14,823 bases of DNA. It comes from Blastocatellia bacterium. Its GTDB lineage: Bacteria > Acidobacteriota > Blastocatellia > Pyrinomonadales > Pyrinomonadaceae. The position numbers and the translations under genes were made by a program. Location of the stretch: contig DNNE01000134.1 of the NCBI GenBank assembly GCA_003487805.1, positions 30,721 through 45,543 on the forward strand. Direction: 5' to 3'. Shown one piece after another: positions 7,275-12,627 of the stretch; the stretch's first letter is position 1, and each line of letters opens with the position of its first letter. The notes under the pieces were generated by a model that searched no databases, was not told the DNA's origin, and was given only the letters and a program-made list of their open reading frames with translations.

Positions 7275-8129
7275 ATGCTGCTGCTCTTGATACCAGTCAG
7301 GGAATACATTGCGCGGTTGGCGGAACCGCGTTCGGTTGCGGATGTCGTGCTGGTCTTTTTCGTCGTCTACGGCGTGCTGAAGCTGTTGCGCGGCACGCGG
7401 GCGGCGCCAATGGCAGCGGCTATCGGGGTGTTTGCGTTTCTCTATTGGCTGGCAGTTTATGAAGGTCTGACAACACTCGAATTTGTCTTGCGAGGTGCGT
7501 TGCTTTACATCGGCGTCGCCATCATCGTTCTGTTCCAAACCGAAATCCGACAAGCGTTGATCACGTTCGGTAATCGATTTCGCGTCCCGTTCACGCGCCG
7601 GCCTCGCGGACAATTTGGCCAAAGCATCTATGATGAAATTGTCCTGGCGGCGACAACTCTGGCGTCGACCAAGACCGGCGCGCTAATCGTCATCGAGCGC
7701 AACGTTGGTTTGAAAGGAATCGTAGATGCTGGAGTCAGCCTTGATGCGGAGTTGGGTTACGACCTGATCGTTTCGATTTTCAATCCAGCCTCGCCGCTAC
7801 ACGATGGAGCAGTTATTGTGCGCGGTGATCGGATCGCGGCAGCTTCGTGTTTCTTGCCGCTGTCGGTGAATCCTTTGACAGCGAAGGAACTCGGCACGCG
7901 GCATCGCGCGGCGCTGGGCATCACGGAAGACTCGGATGCCGTCGCGATCGTGGTGTCAGAAGAAACTGGCCTGGTGTCGTTCGTGCGGCGCGGACGAATC
8001 AAGCGCGCGCTCGATGCGACGCGATTGCGCGCGGCGATTTACAAAGAGATTGAAGGTCAACCGGCGGCCAGAAAACCGATGATCGATCCGCACTCGACTG
8101 AATCAGCTGAAGTGGAAGGTATGACGTAG
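7275..8129 (+). CDS. cdaA: diadenylate cyclase CdaA (c-di-AMP synthase)
   Basis: A 284-residue membrane-anchored DAC-domain enzyme that makes c-di-AMP from two ATP. Three transmembrane helices lie near residues 20-38, 45-62 and 67-87, and the DAC domain spans about 105-260. The two hallmark active-site motifs are present: DGA at 177-179 (LHDGAVIVRGDRI) and RHR at 209-211 (GTRHRAALG). Length and architecture match CdaA of Firmicutes (about 270 residues), not DisA. In those organisms c-di-AMP controls potassium and osmolyte uptake and cell-wall homeostasis. The ATG at 7275 has no obvious Shine-Dalgarno site, but no other usual start lies between it and the upstream in-frame stop at 7236. The following gene begins six bases after its stop, and the order cdaA-cdaR-glmM is the classic conserved operon. 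Confidence 0.95.
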   Translation: MLLLLIPVREYIARLAEPRSVADVVLVFFVVYGVLKLLRGTRAAPMAAAIGVFAFLYWLAVYEGLTTLEFVLRGALLYIGVAIIVLFQTEIRQALITFGNRFRVPFTRRPRGQFGQSIYDEIVLAATTLASTKTGALIVIERNVGLKGIVDAGVSLDAELGYDLIVSIFNPASPLHDGAVIVRGDRIAAASCFLPLSVNPLTAKELGTRHRAALGITEDSDAVAIVVSEETGLVSFVRRGRIKRALDATRLRAAIYKEIEGQPAARKPMIDPHSTESAEVEGMT

Positions 8130-8135
8130 AGATCG

Positions 8136-8570
8136 ATGACTTCAACGCCAACCAAACCATCGAGGAGCATTCCAGAATGGCTCAGGCAAATCTTCGTGGA
8201 AGATTGGAGCCTGAAACTTTTGGCGCTAACGATTACTTTGGCGCTTTGGTTTTTCGTGTCGGCACATCAATCCGAACGCGAAGTAGTGGTCGAGCCGCAG
8301 GTCGAAGGAAAGCCGGCGCCAACTTTTGAAGTGAAGGAAATTGTGATTACGCCGAGCAAGGTTAAGCTGCAAGGCCGCGCCGACCGGCTAAACACAATTG
8401 AAAAAGTGACCCTGCCGATTTCAGTTGACGGCCGGCGCGAAAGTTTTGATATGCCGCACATTAAACTGCCGATGTCTGATCCTAACGTCGAGCCGCTCGA
8501 CACGGTCAATGTTCATGTGACGATCATGGCGGCCTCAAATTCAACAACCAAACCGTCTAACATAAATTGA
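8136..8570 (+). CDS. cdaR: YbbR-domain protein, CdaA regulator (short form)
   Basis: A 144-residue protein with one transmembrane helix (about residues 27-44, LKLLALTITLALWFFVSA) and a single extracytoplasmic YbbR-like domain (about 47-130; core VVVEPQVEGKPAPTFEV and VTPSKVKLQGRADRL-like ITPSKVKLQGRADRLNTI). In Firmicutes, CdaR carries several YbbR repeats and binds and modulates CdaA. Here only one repeat remains, so the protein is about a third of the usual size. A low-complexity tail, SNSTTKPSNIN, ends it. It starts six bases after cdaA, and its stop overlaps the TTG start of glmM by three bases, so all three genes form one coupled operon. The assignment to cdaR rests on the YbbR pattern and gene order. 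Confidence 0.85.
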   Translation: MTSTPTKPSRSIPEWLRQIFVEDWSLKLLALTITLALWFFVSAHQSEREVVVEPQVEGKPAPTFEVKEIVITPSKVKLQGRADRLNTIEKVTLPISVDGRRESFDMPHIKLPMSDPNVEPLDTVNVHVTIMAASNSTTKPSNIN

Positions 8571-9955
8571 AGCCGAAGACTCCAGCTAAACTTTTCGGCA
8601 CCGACGGAATCCGCGGCAAAGCCGGCGAATTCCCACTCGATCCGTTAACCGTTCGAGTGATCGGTGCTTCATTGGCCCAGCACCTGGCTGAGCGTAGCGA
8701 GGGAAGGACTCCTCGCATAGTCATCGGCCGCGACACACGCGAATCAGGTGCGTCAATCGAGGATGCGTTGGCCAGGGGCGCCAGATCGGCGGGCGCAACT
8801 GTGGACTCTGCCGGCGTGATCACAACTCCGGGTGTTGCCTTCCTCGCGCGCTCGTTACCGGCCGACGCAGGCGTGGTGATAAGCGCGTCCCACAATCCTT
8901 ATGAAGATAACGGGATAAAGATTTTCACTCCGTCGGGACGCAAGCTTGATGATGCGACTGAGAGAAAGATCGAGGCGGATATCTCCGACGGTCGGTTTGA
9001 AAATCTTCTGGTAGCCGACGCCCCGACATCGGAATCTGAAGCGCACGCGGAAGAGTTGCGCGAACTTTATCTCACATATCTTCGACATGACGTTGCTCGG
9101 GACGTAGATCTTCATGGTTTGAAGATAGTGGTCGATTGCGCGAATGGCGCGGCGTCACAGTTTGCCCCGCGGTTGTTCCGTGATCTGGGCGCAGATATGA
9201 CCGCAATTAATAATCATCCGGACGGACACAATATCAATTTGAAGTGCGGCTCGTTACATATCGAAGGATTGCAACAGCGCGTCATCAAGGATGGCGCGGA
9301 TTTGGGGGTCGCTCTCGACGGTGATGCTGACCGCGCGCTGTTTGTTGATGCTGACGGAAGCTTTGTCGACGGCGACGCGACGATGTGGGTGCTCGCGAAC
9401 TACCTGCATTCGCGTGGCCAATTGGACCAGGATGTGGTTGTTTCCACTGTCATGACCAATCTCGGGTTAGAGGTCGCGCTGCGCGCGCGTGGAATCAAAT
9501 TAGTCAGAACAGACGTTGGAGATAAATACGTTCTGGATGAACTGCTGCGGTTGAAGGCGGCTCTGGGTGGTGAACAGTCGGGGCATCTAATTTTCCCTAA
9601 GATTAGCCTGGCGGGCGATGGCCTGACCACAGCAATAAATCTCGTCCGAGTTATGCGGGCAGAAGAAAAGTCACTTGCACGATTGACGCAGGGCTTTGCG
9701 CGCTTCCCCCAAGTCCTACTGAACGTGAGAGTGCGCGAGAGAATTCCTTTCGACAGTTTGCCCGCCGTTCAAGAGCGGGTGCGCGAGATCGAACGGTCGA
9801 TGGGTGACCGCGGCCGGCTGTTGCTGCGCTACTCCGGGACGGAACCCCTGGCTCGCGTAATGATCGAGGGTGAAGATGAAGCGAAAGTGCAGGCAGCGGC
9901 CAGCAGTCTCGCCGCGCTAATCAAAGCCGAAATTGGCGCCACTGAGGTTACTTGA
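8567..9955 (+). CDS. glmM: phosphoglucosamine mutase GlmM
   Basis: A 462-residue cytosolic enzyme converting glucosamine-6-phosphate to glucosamine-1-phosphate, the step before UDP-GlcNAc and peptidoglycan. It has the full family pattern: KLFGTDGIRG at 8-17, the phosphorylated active-site serine in ISASHNP (Ser108), the metal loop DGDADRA with Asp251, Asp253 and Asp255, GGEQSGH for sugar binding in the third domain, and the phosphate-binding loop RYSGTEP at 421-427. The start is TTG at 8567: an in-frame stop lies at 8558-8560, and only two codons separate it from the TTG. The TTG overlaps the cdaR stop (TTGA), so it is probably read by coupled re-initiation; no Shine-Dalgarno site is seen. 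CdaA/CdaR are known to bind and regulate GlmM in Firmicutes, so the neighbours fit. Confidence 0.97.
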   Translation: MKPKTPAKLFGTDGIRGKAGEFPLDPLTVRVIGASLAQHLAERSEGRTPRIVIGRDTRESGASIEDALARGARSAGATVDSAGVITTPGVAFLARSLPADAGVVISASHNPYEDNGIKIFTPSGRKLDDATERKIEADISDGRFENLLVADAPTSESEAHAEELRELYLTYLRHDVARDVDLHGLKIVVDCANGAASQFAPRLFRDLGADMTAINNHPDGHNINLKCGSLHIEGLQQRVIKDGADLGVALDGDADRALFVDADGSFVDGDATMWVLANYLHSRGQLDQDVVVSTVMTNLGLEVALRARGIKLVRTDVGDKYVLDELLRLKAALGGEQSGHLIFPKISLAGDGLTTAINLVRVMRAEEKSLARLTQGFARFPQVLLNVRVRERIPFDSLPAVQERVREIERSMGDRGRLLLRYSGTEPLARVMIEGEDEAKVQAAASSLAALIKAEIGATEVT

Positions 9956-9969
9956 TCGTGACCGCTGGA

Positions 9970-9997
9970 TAAGATCTTCATTGTCGAGAAGATCTTA
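9970..9997. other. hairpin after glmM
   Basis: A perfect 10-bp inverted repeat, TAAGATCTTC at 9970-9979 and GAAGATCTTA at 9988-9997, with an 8-base loop, begins 14 bases after the glmM stop. No T-run follows, so if it ends the cdaA operon it does so by a Rho-type or other route, or it protects the 3' end. Confidence 0.5.
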
Positions 9998-10099
9998 CAG
10001 GCCTTGCCGTGCAATAACTTCACTCAGGGCTTTTAGGTACATTGCAAAGAGGGCAATAACATAAGAATTTGGCTCGTTTCTCTTGCAAAAAATCTTCTA

Positions 10100-10129
10100 T
10101 TGCGCGGCATAAAGGTTGCGATGTATATT
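10100..10129 (+). promoter_or_regulatory. possible promoter of the small RNA candidate
   Basis: TTGCGC at 10100-10105, an 18-base spacer and TATATT at 10124-10129. The -10 box matches five of six consensus bases and the -35 box three of six. Transcription would begin near 10136. Confidence 0.4.
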
Positions 10130-10134
10130 GTGGG

Positions 10135-10248
10135 GCAAGAGAGACGGTTGGTGGATCCTCCGTCTCAAGTGGTTGCTGGGGTGAGGACAGTAACCACGCA
10201 AATGGATGAGCGCTGCGACGCCCACGTTGCAGCGCTCATTCCGTTTTG
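10135..10248 (+). ncRNA. candidate structured small RNA with three hairpins
   Basis: This noncoding stretch of the 9956-10327 gap has three consecutive hairpins. The first is GAGACGG (10141-10147) with CCGTCTC (10160-10166). The second is GTGGTTGCTG (10169-10178) with CAGTAACCAC (10188-10197), ten pairs including one G-U, loop GGGTGAGGA. The third is a 16-pair terminator hairpin at 10204-10241 ending in CGTTTTG. Only two bases separate hairpins one and two, so little sequence is left unpaired. A -10-like TATATT sits six bases upstream. It could be a trans-acting small RNA, or the attenuated leader of the TPR gene that starts 80 bases later. It does not fit SRP RNA, 6S RNA, tmRNA or a riboswitch class I recognise. 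No Shine-Dalgarno-led reading frame was found in it. Confidence 0.55.
10204..10248 (+). terminator. strong intrinsic terminator
   Basis: ATGAGCGCTGCGAC at 10206-10219 pairs with GTTGCAGCGCTCAT at 10226-10239 (one G-U), and two further outer pairs close it at 10204-10241. The 6-base loop is GCCCAC. CGTTTTG follows. It is the best intrinsic terminator in the window, and it faces the plus strand. Confidence 0.8.
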
Positions 10249-10327
10249 TAGCTACTCCTTTCTACTGTTCCAGCACCAACACAAGCAAATCTGGATTTGA
10301 CTCTCAATCGTATTTCGTCGTAGATAC

Positions 10328-11122
10328 ATGGACGCTTTGATGCCTATGACAATTGCGATTTCGCTGAGGACGAAGACCATTCTCGTCGTGACCGTGGCCT
10401 TGTATCTTGCCGCGACGACTTGCGCCTGTCGTCGAAACTCCAACCAGAACGCAAATGCAAACGGTCCGACTTCGACGAGCGGCTCTGACGCCGAACAATC
10501 AAAGCGCCAAGCGCAATCGTTAGTCGAAAAGGGAAAAGAGCTCGCCGATCCGGATCACAATCAGGACGAGCAGGCAGTCCAAGCCTTTCAAGAGGCGATT
10601 AGTCTCCAGCCGGATCTCGCTGAAGCGCACCTTAGATTAGGCATGGCCTACACTGCCCTTGATAAAAAAACCGAGGCCGAAGAGTCATACAAGAAAGCCA
10701 TCGAACTATATAAGAAGCTGACTCAATCCGATTCGAAAGACGCCGACGCGTTCTTCTATCTCGGCGAAGCTTACACTTTTCTCCACCGCGATGAGGAAGC
10801 GGCGCGAGCCTATCGCCAGGCAACAAAGCTGAAGGGTGATGATGAGGAGGCGTTCTATCAGTTAGGCATAGCGGAAACGCGTCTGGCGCACTATCCGGAA
10901 GCGACCGCAGCGTTCAATAAAGCTTTGGAAATTGATCCTGATGACTATCGCGCCAGTGATGCGATCGAGAATGCAAAAGAGGGGACGCAGCGAATTAAGG
11001 AAGGCAAGAAGCACGCGGAAGACATGCTAAAGAAGCAGGCGAATGCCAACGGGAATCTAAATATGAATTCAAATAGCGGCGCGAAGCCCGGTCCCAGGCG
11101 CTCGCCTGGCAACCCGTGGTGA
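10328..11122 (+). CDS. TPR-repeat protein, probable exported lipoprotein
   Basis: A 264-residue protein with an N-terminal export signal (residues about 13-34, LRTKTILVVTVALYLAATTCAC) ending in cysteines at 32 and 34, which could be lipidated although the lipobox is not textbook. An Asn/Ala/Gly linker follows (NSNQNANANG, 37-46). Three to four tetratricopeptide repeats span about 64-206, with clear units AVQAFQEAISLQPDLAEAHLRLGMAY, ADAFFYLGEAYTFLHRDEEAARAYRQA and EEAFYQLGIAETRLAHYPEATAAFNKALEIDPD. A charged helix and a second Asn-rich tail (ANANGNLNMNSNSG) end the chain. TPR proteins act as scaffolds for partner proteins; the partner is unknown. The start is uncertain: ATG at 10328, 10340 and 10346 are all in frame and none has a good Shine-Dalgarno site. 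A possible TTGACT at 10297-10302 with TAGATA at 10321-10326 would favour one of the later two. Confidence 0.85.
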   Translation: MDALMPMTIAISLRTKTILVVTVALYLAATTCACRRNSNQNANANGPTSTSGSDAEQSKRQAQSLVEKGKELADPDHNQDEQAVQAFQEAISLQPDLAEAHLRLGMAYTALDKKTEAEESYKKAIELYKKLTQSDSKDADAFFYLGEAYTFLHRDEEAARAYRQATKLKGDDEEAFYQLGIAETRLAHYPEATAAFNKALEIDPDDYRASDAIENAKEGTQRIKEGKKHAEDMLKKQANANGNLNMNSNSGAKPGPRRSPGNPW

Positions 11123-11156
11123 GTTACTATGATGGATTAATATATAAGACGCGCCC

Positions 11157-11330
11157 ATGGCTACTTACACACCACCCCCCTATTTTCCGCAGAGTTCGCT
11201 ATCGCCGCCTGATGAACATCGCTACCGTAAATTCAAGCTGATGATCGCGGGCGGGATAGTTCTGCTACTGGCGATCATCGGTGGCGCAATCATGGGAGTT
11301 ATTTTTCTGATTAAGTGGCTGGCGCGATAG
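11157..11330 (+). CDS. small single-pass membrane protein (57 residues)
   Basis: An open frame from ATG at 11157 to TAG at 11328-11330. The N-terminal 27 residues are Pro/Ser/Tyr-rich and end in a basic cluster (MATYTPPPYFPQSSLSPP, then DEHRYRKFK). Residues about 28-51 form one strongly hydrophobic helix (LMIAGGIVLLLAIIGGAIMGVIFL), and the chain closes with IKWLAR. The amphipathic layout of cytosolic Pro-rich head, positive stop and membrane anchor looks like a real small membrane protein. It begins 34 bases after the TPR gene on the same strand and could share its transcript. No Shine-Dalgarno site is evident. I do not recognise a family; the function is unknown. Confidence 0.6.
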   Translation: MATYTPPPYFPQSSLSPPDEHRYRKFKLMIAGGIVLLLAIIGGAIMGVIFLIKWLAR

Positions 11331-11350
11331 TCGTAGCTGCCGTTCCGCGC

Positions 11351-11379
11351 TTGACATGGAAAGTGTCGGCATTTATAGT
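11351..11379 (+). promoter_or_regulatory. consensus sigma70-type promoter upstream of the str operon
   Basis: A perfect TTGACA at 11351-11356, a 17-base spacer and TATAGT (five of six) at 11374-11379. This is the best promoter match in the window. Transcription should begin near 11386, about 384 bases before the rpsL ATG. Confidence 0.8.
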
Positions 11380-11385
11380 TTCTCG

Positions 11386-11580
11386 TTTCGGACTACTGTG
11401 TCAGAGTCCTCCAGTGCAACGCTATAACTGGTTCTGTCGGTGCGGAGGCGTTGCCCGGTTCGATGTTGCGACATCAACCGTTGAAATATTGTGGCGTAAC
11501 AACTCGCGTCAATGATGACGCAAGTCGCAGAGGCGAACCACTCGCCCATGTGACGCCACAGAAAAGCTTCGGCTAATTTT
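11386..11580 (+). ncRNA. structured RNA domain: leader of the str operon or independent RNA
   Basis: Beginning a few bases after the predicted transcription start are four adjacent structures. (1) 11390-11409: GGACT, bulged A, CTG, loop TGT, CAG, AGTCC. (2) 11416-11454: GCAACGC with GCGTTGC, enclosing a 4-bp inner stem. (3) 11456-11480: CGGTT, bulged C, GATGT, loop TGCG, ACATC, AACCG. (4) 11490-11560: closing stem TGTGGCGT with ACGCCACA around two hairpins, GCGTCA/TGACGC (11506-11521) and GGCGA/TCGCC (11532-11546), a three-way junction. A UUCG-capped AGC/GCT element followed by AATTTT ends at 11580 and could be a weak terminator. No tRNA, RNase P, tmRNA, 6S or SRP signature was recognised. 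No convincing protein-coding frame occupies this stretch. Confidence 0.6.
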
Positions 11581-11769
11581 GGGCTAATTGGGAAGCCAAA
11601 TCCGCGCCCGCCTTAAAGCGAAATCAGAACGTCCCTATAAGAAAATTGGAAGCAGGGCAGTTTGTCTGCGCTGACTGCCGGACAAGTTCCGGAAAGAGGC
11701 AGGCTAGGGCCCTTTTTGCGCTTGAAGCGCTCTAGTTGGTCCATAGCGACCGGGTCAAAAAAGAAGACG
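11581..11769 (+). other. distal part of the rpsL leader
   Basis: This contains no gene. It begins with a direct repeat GGCTAATT (first copy at 11571) and holds a second possible promoter, TTAAAG at 11613-11618 with TATAAG at 11636-11641, 17 bases apart. GGCAGT (11656-11661) can pair with ACTGCC (11674-11679), while the overlapping TTGTC (11662-11666) can pair with GACAA (11681-11685). The two stems exclude each other sterically. A short hairpin, GGTC (11738-11741) with GACC (11748-11751), lies just before a purine-rich AAAAAAGAAGACG stretch that serves as the weak ribosome site of rpsL. Confidence 0.45.
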
Positions 11770-12153
11770 ATGCCGACGATTAATCAGTTAGTTCGCAAGG
11801 GCCGCCAGCGGGTCAAGTACAAGACGGCCAGTCCGGCGCTGCAAAGCTCGCCGCAAAAGCGCGGGGTTTGCACTCGCGTCTACACACAGACGCCGAAGAA
11901 GCCAAATTCCGCTCTGCGAAAAGTCGCCCGCGTCCGTTTGACCAACGGCATTGAGGTGACGACTTATATCCCCGGCGTTGGTCATAACTTGCAGGAGCAC
12001 TCGATCGTCTTGATTCGCGGAGGGCGCGTTAAGGACTTGCCCGGCGTCCGCTATCACGTGATTCGCGGAACGTTGGACTCGGTCGGAGTCGGCGATCGCA
12101 AAAAGAGCCGTTCAAAGTATGGCGCCAAACGTCCGAAGGGAGGCGCGAAGTAA
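11770..12153 (+). CDS. rpsL: 30S ribosomal protein S12
   Basis: A 127-residue S12, close to the usual 124. It starts MPTINQLVRKGRQ, matching the universal N-terminus, so ATG 11770 is chosen over an in-frame upstream start at 11662 that would add 36 unrelated residues. The decoding-site loops are intact: PKKPNSALRK with Lys43 and Lys44, and GGRVKDLPGVRYH with Lys88 and Asp89 (the residue methylthiolated in E. coli). Lys43 and Lys88 are the wild-type residues, so no streptomycin-resistance substitution is seen at these sites. S12 sits at the 30S A-site and governs decoding accuracy. It is the first gene of the str operon, with a long structured leader and only three bases before rpsG. Confidence 0.98.
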   Translation: MPTINQLVRKGRQRVKYKTASPALQSSPQKRGVCTRVYTQTPKKPNSALRKVARVRLTNGIEVTTYIPGVGHNLQEHSIVLIRGGRVKDLPGVRYHVIRGTLDSVGVGDRKKSRSKYGAKRPKGGAK

Positions 12154-12156
12154 TTT

Positions 12157-12627
12157 ATGCCGAGACGGAGAGTTGCAGAGCGGCGCGCGGTACTACCGGA
12201 TCCTGTCTACAACAGCCCGCTGGTGACGAAATTCATCAACGGAATCATGTGGGGCGGGAAACGTTCCAAGGCGGAGAAGACTTTCTACGATGCCCTGAGA
12301 CAGGTGGGCGACAAGGCCGGCGATGAACCTTTGAAGGTTTTCAAGCGCGCGATTGAGAATGTTCGGCCGACTGTCGAAGTGAAATCGAGACGCGTGGGAG
12401 GATCCACCTACCAGGTTCCGGTCGAAGTTCATCAGGAACGCCGCGGCGCCCTGGCGATTCGTTGGATTGTTCTCTATGCCCGAGGACGTGGCGAGAAAAC
12501 AATGACGGATCGGCTTGCCGCAGAATTACTGGACGCGGCGAACAATCGCGGCAATGCCGTGAAGAAGAAGGAAGACACGCATCGCATGGCGGATGCGAAT
12601 AAAGCGTTCGCGCATTATAAGTGGTAA
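12157..12627 (+). CDS. rpsG: 30S ribosomal protein S7
   Basis: A 156-residue S7, the standard bacterial length, with the family start MPRRRVAERR, the segment VYNSPLVTKFINGIMWGGKRSKAEK, the rRNA-binding VGGSTYQVPVEV and the canonical end ADANKAFAHYKW. S7 nucleates assembly of the 30S head and lies near the E-site. In E. coli it also represses its own operon by binding the rpsL-rpsG spacer; that spacer is only three bases here, so such a site would have to be elsewhere. A GGGAGG at 12138-12143 is a rather distant Shine-Dalgarno candidate. The stop overlaps the fusA ATG by one base (TAATG). Confidence 0.98.
   Translation: MPRRRVAERRAVLPDPVYNSPLVTKFINGIMWGGKRSKAEKTFYDALRQVGDKAGDEPLKVFKRAIENVRPTVEVKSRRVGGSTYQVPVEVHQERRGALAIRWIVLYARGRGEKTMTDRLAAELLDAANNRGNAVKKKEDTHRMADANKAFAHYKW

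Noticed and set aside
10135..10248. SRP RNA or 6S RNA
   Set aside because: The SRP GGAA/AGCAG loop motif and the long rod with central bubble of 6S are absent; the shape is three separate hairpins.
10100..10300. A 66-residue reading frame across the small RNA candidate
   Set aside because: It has no Shine-Dalgarno site or recognisable domain, and it runs through the perfect terminator stem.
11450..11482. tRNA-like GGTTCGAT element
   Set aside because: There is no acceptor stem, anticodon arm or matching T-arm partner. The bases are better explained by the hairpin at 11456-11480.
11662..11769. N-terminal extension of S12 from an in-frame start at 11662
   Set aside because: The added 36 residues have no S12 similarity, while MPTINQLVRKG at 11770 matches the family start exactly.
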